From positions 1 through 64,000 of the forward strand of contig NZ_FXXN01000020.1 of NCBI RefSeq assembly GCF_900184795.1: a stretch of 64,000 bases of DNA. Direction: 5' to 3'. Each line of letters begins with the position of its first letter. Within the stretch, counting starts at the first letter, position 1. The translations under genes and the position numbers were made by a program. The DNA is from Magnetospirillum sp. 15-1 (GTDB lineage: Bacteria > Pseudomonadota > Alphaproteobacteria > Rhodospirillales > Magnetospirillaceae). Below the pieces are notes generated by a model, which ran no database searches, was not told the origin of the DNA, and saw only the letters and a program-made list of their open reading frames with translations. This document shows positions 43,043 through 51,792 of the stretch, piece by piece.

Positions 43043-43119
43043 CTATCGATTACTATCGATTGCCACTGATTTCATCGCTTCTAGAGAAAAGCGATGATTA
43101 TCAAAAAGTCGCGATAATC
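43043..43119. repeat. Short repeats upstream of the DUF2285 and AraC genes
   Basis: CTATCGATT is repeated directly at 43043-43051 and 43053-43061 (10-bp period, one helical turn). GATTATC (43096-43102) and GATAATC (43113-43119) form an inverted repeat. The 320-bp gap between the divergent DUF2285 and AraC genes is AT-richer than its flanks and is otherwise empty. The arrangement suggests a binding site for a regulator, perhaps of the ICE, or weak iterons. Confidence 0.4.
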
Positions 43120-43315
43120 CTCCGGCTTCACCAGTCGGCGCCGCAGCAACGCTCTCTGGGAATAATCCCCGGGCGCGATGAGTCCATTTCGATCACGGAT
43201 TTGTCACGGCGCGCACGAAATTCTCACACCCTTATTACAGCATCCCTCCTTTTTCTTATGGCAACCTAGCCGCGACAAGAAAGCCAATTCAATCAATCGA
43301 TGGGAGGGGAAAGCT

Positions 43316-44194
43316 ATGCAAAAGGCCGTGCTGATCGATTACACTACGGATGACAGGCGTTCCGTGGCCGTAGCCGAGACACGGCTGGCGCGGAACGGCT
43401 TTTGCATCAGCCGTTACAACTTCCAGCCCAATAGCGGCTCCTGGATGGGCGCGGCACAATTGACCGTGGTCATGCATGAAACCGCACCTTTCGAGCTTGG
43501 CTGGCGGTTACCGGGCGAGCGGCCAATGCGGCACGCGGTTACCGCCGGGCTCTTCCATATCCAGCCCTCCGACCAACCGGTCTTCCTCGACTGGCGGGAA
43601 ACGCCGGGAGCCGTTACCGTGGCGATGACCACAGCCTTTCTCCAAAAGGCCGTGGGGGAGGCGTTCGATGGCCGGCTACCCAATCTTCGAGCCCAGGCGG
43701 CGATCCAGGATCGCGCCGCCCGGGAAATAATCGCCACTCTTCGCAACGGCTTGAACGACATCACCTCATGCAGCGGACTGCTCCTCGACCATGCCGGCGC
43801 AATGCTCGCACTGCATTTGTTCAGACGCTATAGCGACGGGCGGCCCATCCGCTCGTGGATGAACGGCGGCCTGGGGGCATCGCGCCGGCGCCGGATCATG
43901 GATTACATCGACGACCATCTGGAAGATGAACTGAGCCTCGCCGATCTGGCGACCCAAGCCGGCCTCAGCCCCCACCACTTCGGCAAGGCGTTCAAGGCAA
44001 GCTTTGGCCAACCGCCCTGGCGATACGTGAACGAACGGCGTATCCTGCGAGCCAAGGAAATGCTGCTGAATGGTGGCCGATCGATCACCGAGATCGCCCT
44101 CAGCCTTGGATTCGCCAGCCACAGTCATTTTACCGACGCCTTTCGTAAGACCACCGGCACCACACCATCTCGATTCCGGCAAGACTATCTTTGA
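43316..44194 (+). CDS. AraC-family transcriptional regulator
   Basis: GGGAGGGG precedes the ATG at 43316 (MQKAVLIDYTTDDRRSVAVAE, 292 residues). The C-terminal 100 residues hold two helix-turn-helix motifs (LSLADLATQAGLSPHHFGKAFK and ITEIALSLGFASHSHFTDAFRK), the AraC/XylS DNA-binding domain. The N-terminal sensor domain is not recognised. No intact target operon is next to it: the following sequence is debris. A real, probably orphaned regulator. Confidence 0.92.
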   Translation: MQKAVLIDYTTDDRRSVAVAETRLARNGFCISRYNFQPNSGSWMGAAQLTVVMHETAPFELGWRLPGERPMRHAVTAGLFHIQPSDQPVFLDWRETPGAVTVAMTTAFLQKAVGEAFDGRLPNLRAQAAIQDRAAREIIATLRNGLNDITSCSGLLLDHAGAMLALHLFRRYSDGRPIRSWMNGGLGASRRRRIMDYIDDHLEDELSLADLATQAGLSPHHFGKAFKASFGQPPWRYVNERRILRAKEMLLNGGRSITEIALSLGFASHSHFTDAFRKTTGTTPSRFRQDYL

Positions 44195-44222
44195 CCACAG
44201 AAGGCGCCTACCGCCGGGGCTA

Positions 44223-44250
44223 CCAGGAACATGCAGGCCATGGTGCCGAG
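44223..44250. repeat. 28-bp direct copy of part of the emrB-like gene
   Basis: Bases 44223-44250 are identical to 46701-46728, which lie inside the MFS transporter gene (codons for GLGTMACMFLV on the minus strand), 2.4 kb away. Homology fades on both sides. A 28-bp exact match in otherwise unrelated sequence points to a recombination scar. Confidence 0.8.
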
Positions 44251-44259
44251 GCCCGCAGC

Positions 44260-44655
44260 ATGATCGTCTCCGGCCGCCCCGCCGCAGTCGTCGCCCAGGG
44301 CAAGACCGAGGAGGAAATGGAAAGGCGTCTGGGCGCTGCCCTGATCGCCGGTGATCCGTTGATCTCCACCGAAAATTGCGAAACCGGCCTCGGCGGCGAA
44401 TTGCTCTGTCAGGTGCTGACCCAGCCCATGCTCAAGGTGCGCTTGCTGGGCAAATCGCTCAATATCGAGGTGCCCAACACGGCGGCGGTTCACCACAGCA
44501 ACAACCTCACCATGGCCGGCGAGACGACCCGGCACGCCATCCGCAGCACCCTGGATGCCGGGGTCGAGCGCCCCGAACTGCGAGAGTTCGACCACCATCC
44601 CGTCGCCACGGTCGCCGCCACTCGCGGTGACTATGTGGCGGCGGCGCTGACCACG
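44260..44655 (+). pseudogene. Plasmid/phage-type primase-helicase, C-terminal fragment
   Basis: The frame contains GAALIAGDPLISTENCETGLGG, LTQPMLKVRLLGKS, then NLTMAGETTRHAIRSTLDAGVERPELREF and ATRGDYVAAALT. This matches the end part of D5-like helicase/primase proteins carried by plasmids and phages, where arginine-finger and hexamer residues lie in a GNNL-x-GD-x-RR pattern. The sequence immediately before and after is unrelated, so it is a fragment. It may derive from the replication module of the ICE or another element. Confidence 0.6.
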
Positions 44656-44689
44656 GTGATCGAGCAATGGCACACCCATTTCGGTACCT

Positions 44690-45266
44690 GCCGCGTCTCG
44701 GCCATCCGATCAATCATCTCTGCACCGAGACGGCTATGGTTCTTCATGATCAAGAACTCTTCCGGCTCGTATTTACCCGGCTTCAAGAGAATGTGGTCGG
44801 GAATGGCGACCTTCCCGATATCGTGCAGGGGCGCGAAAAGGTGGACGAACGCCACATATTCGTCGGAAAGGCTGAAGCGTGGAGCAAGACCTCGCGCAAT
44901 CTCCTGGGCGTAATGAGACATGCGCTCCAGATGCATGCCGGTTTCTTCGTCGCGATAGCGGCTGAACTCGCGACTGACCTTGACAACGGATCGTAGAAAT
45001 TTCGTTGCGGTCAGATTCTGAATTATGATCAATCGGGTCAGGTCGGCGAACACTTGCAGGTCGGCGACGACATTGGGGTTGAAATAGTTCAACACCGTCG
45101 CGTCGAGAAACAGAAAGCCGAGGAGATCGGGGCCGTCAAACAACGGCCTTGCCCAGGCCGATTTCATTCCGGCGGCAGATAAAACCTGCGCATATCCCCC
45201 GGATTGGGAGAGATCTGGAGTAACGCGGTCTTGTCCGGTGCGGGCCATTTCCACCATGCTGGACAA
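44690..45266 (-). pseudogene. HD-GYP phosphodiesterase, fragment with GAF-like part
   Basis: The reading frame shows a GAF-like stretch (ARPLFDGPDLLGFLFLDA, VVADLQVFADLTRLIIIQN) followed by the start of an HD-GYP domain: TGMHLERMSHYAQEIARGLAP and APLHDIGKVAIPDHILLKPGK with the HD motif, then NHSRLGAEMIDRMAE. It then stops making sense where the HHExWDGxGYP motif should follow. Both ends are truncated, so it cannot be an active c-di-GMP phosphodiesterase. Confidence 0.75.
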
Positions 45267-45299
45267 CTGGCTTAACCGACCTTGGTGGGATGGAAGGAT

Positions 45300-45585
45300 G
45301 AGGTCGTCGATTCAGGGGGGCCACATTCATGTGTCCGTCGCGAGTGAGGAAGACGGTATCCTGTGCTCGGTGGCCGATAACGGCCCGGGCATCGCCGACG
45401 CATTCAAGCCCTGCGTCTTCGACGAATTCCGTCAGGATCTGGCAACCCGCGAGGTTTCCGGCGCCCTGGGGCTGGGGTTGTCGATCTGCCTGGGGCTGGT
45501 GGAACTTCACGGCGGTGCCATCACGGTCGATGATGCCGAGCCGCACGGAGCAGTTTTCAGCTTCACTATTCCTGGCCCTCGCTGA
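45300..45585 (+). pseudogene. Sensor histidine kinase, C-terminal ATPase fragment
   Basis: Residues such as GGHIHVSVASEEDGILCSVADNGPGI, FDEFRQ and SGALGLGLSICLGLVELHGG are the G1, F and G2 boxes of a HATPase_c domain, and the frame ends normally at a stop (FTIPGPR). The N-box, the phosphorylation domain and the sensor are absent, so only the 3' end of a kinase gene remains. It was joined head-to-head with the HD-GYP fragment. Confidence 0.75.
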
Positions 45586-45786
45586 TCAGTGCCGCCTCTG
45601 GAGAAAACGGGAGGCCTGATAATCCGCCTTAACCACATCGACCGCCAGGCGGCAGATATGCCGTCCGGGGCATTCCTGATCATCGCAGGAATCGACATCG
45701 ATAATACGCTCGAGGTATCCGCCCCAATCTCCGCCGCGCAGCGCCAGGGAGGCCATCGCCAAACTCGCCAGACATTCAAGCACCAT
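45586..45786 (-). CDS. Small uncharacterised protein with two cysteine-rich motifs
   Basis: The start is taken at 45786 with AGGGGGA upstream (66 residues, MVLECLASLAMASLALRGGDW...). The segment VDSCDDQECPGRHICRLAVDVV has three spaced cysteines and a histidine, which might bind metal. The reading frame ends right behind the kinase fragment. It may be a real short gene or chance. Confidence 0.4.
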   Translation of the reverse strand: MVLECLASLAMASLALRGGDWGGYLERIIDVDSCDDQECPGRHICRLAVDVVKADYQASRFLQRRH

Positions 45787-45914
45787 GATGTCCCCCTGGG
45801 GGAAAAATAACACTGTGCCCATGCTCGCCCAGCTTGCATGCGTAAACAATTATCGTCACGGATACGGAAAATTTCCCTGATACCATCAGCTTGGACTGGC
45901 TGGAATGTCGTCAT

Positions 45915-46131
45915 GCCGCCCTCCGCCTAACGCCTCACGGGAGCAAAAGCACGATCAGGAGGGGGAAGAGGAAATACCCCGTCCCCCCGACTGTGGCGGC
46001 GGCAAAAGCGGTAGGGGGCACTTTATGACAGCCTTCCGCTTGGTCCAACATCCGGAAAGGATCGACGTAGGGTGACAACGTCACGGCGCGGCCGGAACCG
46101 ATCCGAAGAGGACATCACGCCGGCTTTCGCG
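45915..46131. other. Intergenic region, including one arm of a 15-bp inverted repeat
   Basis: Arms at 46089-46103 and 46152-46166 are perfect 15-bp inverted repeats (GGCCGGAACCGATC core) separated by 48 bp. The second arm lies in the last codons of the emrB-like gene. It could form a terminator-like structure for the minus-strand efflux operon, though no T-run follows. The remainder shows no gene. Confidence 0.5.
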
Positions 46132-47670
46132 TCACTCCATCACCGCGCCGTGATCGGTTCCGGCCGGCCCCTGCGGCTTGCGCAGCACCAGCACCAGCGG
46201 CATGACCAGCAGCGACAGGACCATCAGCAGCTTGAAATCGTCCATGTAGCTGATGATGGTGGCCTGCTGGGTGATGATGCCGTCCAGCGCCGCCCGGCCG
46301 GCGGCGCTGGACGGGCTGAGTGCCTGGGCGATGCCGGGGATCGAGAGCATGCGGTTGTAGGGCGTCACCGACGCGGCGATCTCGGCGTGGTTGATCTGGG
46401 TGTTGCGCACCAGCAACGCCATGACGATGGAAATGCCGACGGCGGAACCGATATTGCGCGAGAGATTGTAAAGGCCGGTGCCGTCGCCGCGCATCTCCGG
46501 CGCCAGGGTGGCGAAGGTCGTGGTGGTCAGGGGAACGAAGAGGAAGCCCAAGCCGGCACCCTGGATGAAGCCGACGCGGATGATGGTCCATTGCGAGATG
46601 TCCGGCGTCCAGCCCGACATCTCGTACATCCCCCAGGCGGTGATGGCCAGCCCCGTCAGCAGCAGCCAGCGGGTATCCACCCGGCCGATCAGCCGGCCGA
46701 CCAGGAACATGCAGGCCATGGTGCCGAGACCGCGCGGTCCCATCACGATCCCCGCCGTCACCACCGGATAGCCCATCAGGGTCTGAAGATAGGGAGTCAT
46801 CAGCGCCAGTGACGCCAGATAGGTGACGCCGACGACGAAGATGAACAACATGCCCACCGTGAAATTACGGTCGAGAAACAGGCGCGGATTGACGAAGGAG
46901 GTCCGGCTGCTGAAGGTATGGACCAGAAAGAGATAAAACGCCGAAGCCATCACCAGCGCCTCGATTTGGATCTCGCCCGAAGACAGCCAGTCGAGCTGCT
47001 CGCCGCGATCGAGGAACAGCTGGAGCGCCGCGATGGCGAGGCTGAGGAGGCCAAAACCAAGCCAGTCCAGTCTCGTCGCCGTATCGGGCCGGCTTTCCGG
47101 GACCGAGGCCGAGACGCCGGCCAGGGCCAGCGCGCCGATGGGCACGTTGATGTAGAACACCCAGCGCCAGCTGGCATGGTCGGTGAGCCAGCCGCCGATC
47201 ACCGGGCCGAGCACCGGGCCGACCATCACCGAGACGCCGAACAGCGCCATGGCCGAGCCCCGTTCCTCGGGGGGGTAGATGTCGAGCAGGATCGATTGGG
47301 CCAGCGGCACCAGGGCGGCGCCGAACAAGCCCTGCACCAGGCGGAAGCCGACGATCTGGACCAGGGATTGGGCCATGCCGCACAGCACCGAGGCCAGGAC
47401 GAAGCCGACGACGGTGGTCATCAGGACGCGCTTGCGCCCGAACCGGTTGGCGAGATAGCCCGAGGGCGGCGTCATGATCGCCGCCGCCACGATATAGGAG
47501 GTCAGGACCCAGTTGATCTGGTCGGCGCTGGCCGCGACGCTGCCCTGGATGTAGGGCAGCGCCACATTGGCGATGGTGGTGTCCAGCGCCTGCATGATCA
47601 CGGCGAGGATGAGGCTGGCGGTGATCATGGCGCGCCCGGCGGCCGGCACCCGCATGCCGGCCTCAGCCAT
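46132..47670 (-). CDS. emrB: EmrB/QacA-type MFS multidrug exporter (DHA2 family)
   Basis: The ATG at 47670 overlaps the emrA stop by 8 bp and gives 512 residues with about 14 membrane segments. Conserved parts are LDTTIANVALPYIQGS (motif D1), GYLANRFGRKRVL (motif A) and GPVLGPVIGGWLTDHASWRWVFYINVPIG (motif C and the WRWxFxINxPxG signature). It would export hydrophobic compounds by proton antiport through the EmrA adaptor and an outer-membrane channel encoded elsewhere. Confidence 0.93.
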   Translation of the reverse strand: MAEAGMRVPAAGRAMITASLILAVIMQALDTTIANVALPYIQGSVAASADQINWVLTSYIVAAAIMTPPSGYLANRFGRKRVLMTTVVGFVLASVLCGMAQSLVQIVGFRLVQGLFGAALVPLAQSILLDIYPPEERGSAMALFGVSVMVGPVLGPVIGGWLTDHASWRWVFYINVPIGALALAGVSASVPESRPDTATRLDWLGFGLLSLAIAALQLFLDRGEQLDWLSSGEIQIEALVMASAFYLFLVHTFSSRTSFVNPRLFLDRNFTVGMLFIFVVGVTYLASLALMTPYLQTLMGYPVVTAGIVMGPRGLGTMACMFLVGRLIGRVDTRWLLLTGLAITAWGMYEMSGWTPDISQWTIIRVGFIQGAGLGFLFVPLTTTTFATLAPEMRGDGTGLYNLSRNIGSAVGISIVMALLVRNTQINHAEIAASVTPYNRMLSIPGIAQALSPSSAAGRAALDGIITQQATIISYMDDFKLLMVLSLLVMPLVLVLRKPQGPAGTDHGAVME

Positions 47671-48829
47671 GGCCGGTCGCGCCCCCGTCGAACAGGCGGG
47701 AGATGAATTCCGGCAGGCCGCGGGCATGGCCGGTCTCCACGTCGACGGTGACGCTCATGCCGCCCCGCAGCGGCGGCTTGCCGGCCGGCGTGTCGATGCG
47801 GATGCGGATCGGGATGCGCTGGACCACCTTCACCCAATTGCCGGTGGTATTCTGGGCCGGCAGCAGGGACAGGCTGGACCCGGACACCGGACTGATGCTG
47901 TCGAGGCGGCCGGTCCAGACGAGTCCGGGATAGGTGTCCACCGACACCGAGACGGCCTGGCCGGGACGGACATAGGTCAACTCGGTCTCCTTGGGCGAGG
48001 CCTCGATCCACACATGGTCGGTGGCCACCAGGCTGAACGCCGGCGTGGCGGCCGGCAGGTACTGTCCGACCTGAAGCGCCGACACCTTGGTCACCACCCC
48101 GGCCATGGGGGCGCGGACCACCGAATGGGCGAGCTGACGGGCGATCTCGTCGCGGGCCGCCACCGCGTCCTTGTAGCGGGGATGCTGCTCCACCGGGGCG
48201 TCGGGATTGCCGTTAAGCGTGGCGACGATCGCCGCCAGCTGCTGGGTGAGCGAGGCCAGCCGGAACTGGGCGGTCTGGACGTTGTGCTGCGACAGATCAT
48301 AGGCCGCCCGCGGGACGTAGCTGCTGCTGAGCAGCTGCTGCTTGCGCTGGAGATCGGTGCTCTGGAAGGCGATGTCGGAGTGCGCCTGCTGGATCTGCGT
48401 CTGCATGTCGCGCCAGCTGTTCTGCAAGGCGGCCAGTTCGTTGCGCACGATGCCGATCTGCGCCTCGGCCCGCTCCAGGGCCAGCCGGTAGGGCAGGTCG
48501 TCGAGGCGGAACAGCACGTCGCCGGGGCCGACCTCCTGGTTTTCCCGCACGTCGATCTCCTTGACCATGCCGGAGACATCGGTAGCGACGCCGACCATAT
48601 CGGCCTGCACATAGGCGTTGTCGGTGGACATGGTCTGTCCGCCCATAGTGTAGCCGTAACCGCCGGCCATCAGGGCGAGCGGCAACAGCGCGAACAGGAT
48701 CGGCCGCATCGGCAAGCGCCGCACCGGTCGGGCCGGGCCGTCGCCGTCCGGGGCCGGCGGAGCCTCGGCCGCCCCGGACGGGGTATCGCCACGCTCCTCG
48801 TCAGTCTTGAGCCGGGTAACGTCAGCCAT
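47663..48829 (-). CDS. emrA: HlyD/EmrA-type membrane fusion protein
   Basis: This 388-residue protein has one N-terminal membrane anchor (ILFALLPLALMAGGYGYTMGG) and a barrel-sandwich hybrid domain split around a coiled-coil hairpin (about 110-225). The start is TDNAYVQADMVGVATDVSGMV and the end is VVRAPMAGVVTKVSALQVGQ. It joins the MFS pump to an outer-membrane channel. The start overlaps the marR-like gene by 8 bp. Confidence 0.92.
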   Translation of the reverse strand: MADVTRLKTDEERGDTPSGAAEAPPAPDGDGPARPVRRLPMRPILFALLPLALMAGGYGYTMGGQTMSTDNAYVQADMVGVATDVSGMVKEIDVRENQEVGPGDVLFRLDDLPYRLALERAEAQIGIVRNELAALQNSWRDMQTQIQQAHSDIAFQSTDLQRKQQLLSSSYVPRAAYDLSQHNVQTAQFRLASLTQQLAAIVATLNGNPDAPVEQHPRYKDAVAARDEIARQLAHSVVRAPMAGVVTKVSALQVGQYLPAATPAFSLVATDHVWIEASPKETELTYVRPGQAVSVSVDTYPGLVWTGRLDSISPVSGSSLSLLPAQNTTGNWVKVVQRIPIRIRIDTPAGKPPLRGGMSVTVDVETGHARGLPEFISRLFDGGATGHG

Positions 48830-49295
48830 GGTCGGATGCTCCCTCGGCCGGAACGGGGCGGTCGCACGCCTCGAGCAGATTGGCCTTCATGGTGGTCAGG
48901 GCCCGAAGCAGCGCCTCGCGCTCGGGGGGCGGCAGGCTCTCCAGGGCTTCGGCGCGGGTCGCCTCGCCGATCACCCGCATGGCGGCGAGCAGGGGATGGG
49001 CCGCCTCGGTGAGAAACAGCAGCTTGGACCGCCGGTCGGTGGGATGGGGGCGGCGCGCGATCAGCCCGCGGGCCTCCAGCCTGTCCAGCAGAGGCACCAG
49101 GGTAATGGGCTCGATGTCGAGCAGTTCGGCCAGGCCGCCCTGGTGGATGCCCTCGTTGGAAGCGAGATAGGCCATGGCCTGCCATTGCGACCGAGTCAGG
49201 CCGAGATGGCGGGCCCGCTGCTCGAACCGCTTGCGCAACAGGCGGGCGGTATCGTGGAGCAGAAAACCGAGAGTCGGGCGGCGATCAGATGACAT
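48822..49295 (-). CDS. MarR-family repressor of the efflux operon
   Basis: The start at 49295 (MSSDRRPTLGFLLHDTARLL, 157 residues) leads into a winged helix-turn-helix (QGGLAELLDIEPITLVPLLDRLEARGLIARRPHPTDRRSKLLFLT shown in short as DIEPITLVPLLDRLEARGLI and DRRSKLLFLT) with the wing RRPHPTDRR. As the first gene of the operon it most likely represses its own promoter, and ligands relieve this. A matching inverted-repeat operator overlaps its start codon. Confidence 0.92.
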   Translation of the reverse strand: MSSDRRPTLGFLLHDTARLLRKRFEQRARHLGLTRSQWQAMAYLASNEGIHQGGLAELLDIEPITLVPLLDRLEARGLIARRPHPTDRRSKLLFLTEAAHPLLAAMRVIGEATRAEALESLPPPEREALLRALTTMKANLLEACDRPVPAEGASDHG

Positions 49296-49325
49296 AAGAT
49301 CTACCCTTATGATAAGGTATCTTAT
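49294..49325. promoter_or_regulatory. Inverted-repeat operator at the marR-like promoter
   Basis: ATAAGATCTACCCTTAT (49294-49310) and ATAAGGTATCTTAT (49312-49325) are imperfect inverted repeats, with ATAAG at both outer ends and TTAT/ATAA in the centre. MarR-type repressors bind such AT-rich palindromes. The site covers the start codon of the repressor gene, which would allow tight autoregulation. Confidence 0.65.
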
Positions 49326-49630
49326 TATATCGAAACAGATCACTCCTTCGCAAGGGATGCAGGACCGCTATGCGTGCTCCGACCGAGAACGCCAACACCC
49401 GCCTCGTCGATGCCGTTCACGGCGGCAAGAGGTTGGTTCCAATGCATACGGTTGAGGGGACGGCATGCAAAGGCAAATTTGCCATATCAAGGCCGTCAAA
49501 TCAGAAATAGAGCGCCTTGCCTCACACCAGATAAGCGAAGAACCGGACAACCATGAGAATCTAATTTTACTTAGTTGTCGCCGAAGTCTTGGTCGATAGC
49601 CAGTGCTGGCATACCAATTTGAGGTTAATG
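49326..49630. other. Divergent intergenic region between efflux operon and thioesterase gene
   Basis: About 300 bp with two short reading frames that lack ribosome sites and family features, so no gene is called. AT-rich patches near 49326-49340 and 49556-49575 may hold the divergent promoters. Confidence 0.4.
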
Positions 49631-50074
49631 ATGAGTGTCTATGCGTTAAAGTTGCGGGTCAGTTGGGGAGATTGCGATCCTGCGGGCATCCTCTACACCC
49701 CGAGAGTGTTCGATTACTGCACCCAGACAATCGAACGCTGGTACGCCGAGATCATCAAGGTGGATTGGATGACGATGATCCGCGATAAACGGGGCTCACC
49801 CACCGTTCACGCCTCCTGCGACTATCTGAAACCGATGCCGCCGGGCCTGGAAATGGCTGTCACCCTCCGCATCAATAAACTAGGAGATACCAGTATCAGT
49901 TTCAGGCTGGAAGGCGAGGATGACCGGGGCACCATCTATTTCAGGGCCAAATACGTCTCCTGCATCATCGACTTTGCCCAGGATCAAGCCATAAAGATTC
50001 CGGCGGACTGGCGCTCCAAAATGCAGGCCTATATGGCTGGTTGCAGCAATATCGGTGAGTTAACCCTGGGTTAA
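49631..50074 (+). CDS. Hotdog-fold acyl-CoA thioesterase (4-HBT type)
   Basis: The ATG at 49631 with GAGG upstream gives 147 residues; the ATG at 49628 is an alternative. VSWGDCDPAGILYTPRVFDYCTQTIERWY (given as WGDCDPAGILYTPRVFDY) contains the catalytic aspartate in CDPAGI, as in 4-hydroxybenzoyl-CoA thioesterases. It would hydrolyse an acyl-CoA, probably one formed by the pathway encoded to the right. It converges with the TetR gene. Confidence 0.85.
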   Translation: MSVYALKLRVSWGDCDPAGILYTPRVFDYCTQTIERWYAEIIKVDWMTMIRDKRGSPTVHASCDYLKPMPPGLEMAVTLRINKLGDTSISFRLEGEDDRGTIYFRAKYVSCIIDFAQDQAIKIPADWRSKMQAYMAGCSNIGELTLG

Positions 50075-50114
50075 ACTGGCAGCCCGCTTCTCTCGAGGCC
50101 CCTCTCTCAGTCCC

Positions 50115-50711
50115 TCAGCCCTGCAGGCCGCGAAGAAACAGCGTGGCCACCAGTTCCGCATACTCGGCCGGCTTCACCGGGCCATCGGGGTGATACCAGG
50201 CAAAAGTATAATTAACAATTCCCAAATACATCATGGCGTAAACGCTCTTATTCCGGTCCGTCACTCGACCGTCCACATCCAACATTGTGATCAAGTCGGC
50301 AATCTTGTGAAATATTTGCCTTTCCAACCCCTTCAGGCGCTCGCGGTCGGCGTCGGAAAGTCTGTTGACCTCGTTGAGGACGACAACCTGCTCATTTCGG
50401 GAGTTGACATTGCATTGGACGATCGCCGCTGTAACCATTCTCAATTTTTCTACGGGAGCCTGGCCCGATCGCAATGCCTCATTGAGTATATTAAGAAAAA
50501 CCGCGAGCTGATCACCGATTATTTCATAAAGAAGAGCTTCTTTTGATGGAAAGTAGTGATACAGAGCTCCACGCGAAAGCTCTGTCGCATCGGTAATATC
50601 CCCAATAGTGCTTGTAGCATAGCCAATCTTTGCAAATACCTCGGCAGCACGCATGAGAATTGTGCGCTTAATCTCCGGAAAATCTTTTGATCTGGGCCGT
50701 GCCACTTGCAA
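50115..50711 (-). CDS. TetR-family regulator of the catabolic cluster
   Basis: This 198-residue protein has an N-terminal DNA-binding domain with TSTIGDITDATELSRGALYHYFPSKEALLYEI, the TetR signature, and a C-terminal ligand domain of the kind found in regulators of fatty-acid or acyl-CoA metabolism. It lies downstream of the mutase chaperone gene on the same strand. Palindromes resembling TetR operators occur upstream of the FAD enzyme, the stress protein and the second ligase gene (62053, 62974, 63209). Confidence 0.9.
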   Translation of the reverse strand: MQVARPRSKDFPEIKRTILMRAAEVFAKIGYATSTIGDITDATELSRGALYHYFPSKEALLYEIIGDQLAVFLNILNEALRSGQAPVEKLRMVTAAIVQCNVNSRNEQVVVLNEVNRLSDADRERLKGLERQIFHKIADLITMLDVDGRVTDRNKSVYAMMYLGIVNYTFAWYHPDGPVKPAEYAELVATLFLRGLQG

Positions 50712-50799
50712 AGAGATCCTTATAGGACGGTATCACCGACATAAACAGCGATCATTCATCGAGCGATTGTTCCCGCTGCGCACGAGATCGATGGGCGCC

Positions 50800-51783
50800 T
50801 TATATACGAGCCAACAGGCTTGCGGCAAGTTCATAGGGATCGCTTTGGCGCGCGACGACAGGGGCAATCATACCATTGAGCCAACCGTCGTCGTTCGACC
50901 GCATTCTCTGCCGCAGCATATCCTGAAGTATCTCGCCGACCCGGTGTTTGAGGCGCTCGCCCTGAAATCTTTTGGCGATTTCTGGATTTGCTGTCAAATG
51001 GGCGAAGCGGCGTTCGATCTGATCGACCAGATCGACCACTCCGTCGCCACAATTCGCCTGAACTTTCATCACCGGCGGCACCCAACTCCGATCCGGGTGC
51101 AGGCATTGGCCCAGAGTGACCATCTCGCTAAGTTGCCTGACGGTCTGATCCGCCTGGGGATGGTCGCTCTTGTTGACGACGAAGATATCGGCAATCTCCA
51201 GCACCCCCGCCTTGGCCGCCTGCATGTCGTCGCCCCCCATGGGGGTTTGCAACAGAACGACTACCTCGGCATGGCGCATGATGTCGGTTTCATTCTGGCC
51301 GACACCAACCGTTTCAATGAGGACGATATCCCATGGCATGGCGCACAGGGCCGTAAGCGCGTCACCGGCGGCCTTGGCCAAGCCCCCCAGCTGGCCCCGT
51401 GAGGCCATGGAACGGATAAAGACGCCCTCGTCGCAGCCATGTTCGACCATGCGGAAGCGATCGCCAAGCACCGCTCCGCCCGAGAACGGACTGGATGGAT
51501 CAACGGCGAGGACCGCCACACTCAGGCCACGACGACGCCACACCTTCACCAGCTGATTGACCAAGGTGCTCTTGCCCGCTCCGGGTGGCCCCGTGATGCC
51601 CACGGTGCGCCCTTGCCCCCCCATCCGGTAGAGCCGCTGCAAAAGCGGCACCAACTGGGTATCGCCGCGCTCGATTCTGGTTATCAGTCGAGCGCAGGTG
51701 CGGATATCCCCCGAGGCCAAAGCCTGGGCAACCTCGTCGGTGTCGTCGGATATTTTCGGGGTCGCTGCCACCCTGGAAACCAC
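50800..51783 (-). CDS. meaB: MeaB-type GTPase chaperone of the B12 mutase
   Basis: This 327-residue protein shows the G3E GTPase motifs: Walker A ITGPPGAGKSTL, the DPSSPFSGGAVLGDR motif diagnostic of MeaB/ArgK, IETVGVGQNE and NKSDH. MeaB protects and reloads coenzyme B12 in acyl-CoA mutases. It follows the small mutase subunit gene by 9 bp, so it belongs to that enzyme. Family length is normal. Confidence 0.93.
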   Translation of the reverse strand: MVSRVAATPKISDDTDEVAQALASGDIRTCARLITRIERGDTQLVPLLQRLYRMGGQGRTVGITGPPGAGKSTLVNQLVKVWRRRGLSVAVLAVDPSSPFSGGAVLGDRFRMVEHGCDEGVFIRSMASRGQLGGLAKAAGDALTALCAMPWDIVLIETVGVGQNETDIMRHAEVVVLLQTPMGGDDMQAAKAGVLEIADIFVVNKSDHPQADQTVRQLSEMVTLGQCLHPDRSWVPPVMKVQANCGDGVVDLVDQIERRFAHLTANPEIAKRFQGERLKHRVGEILQDMLRQRMRSNDDGWLNGMIAPVVARQSDPYELAASLLARI

Positions 51784-51792
51784 TTCCTTGCC

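Noticed and set aside
44191-44913. A 240-codon plus-strand frame as an intact gene after the AraC regulator
   Set aside because: It joins a piece of antisense MFS sequence, a primase fragment and antisense HD-GYP sequence, so it is not one gene.
46118-46165. Inverted repeat at the emrB end as a standard terminator
   Set aside because: Arms are 48 bp apart with no T-run, so it is recorded as a repeat only.
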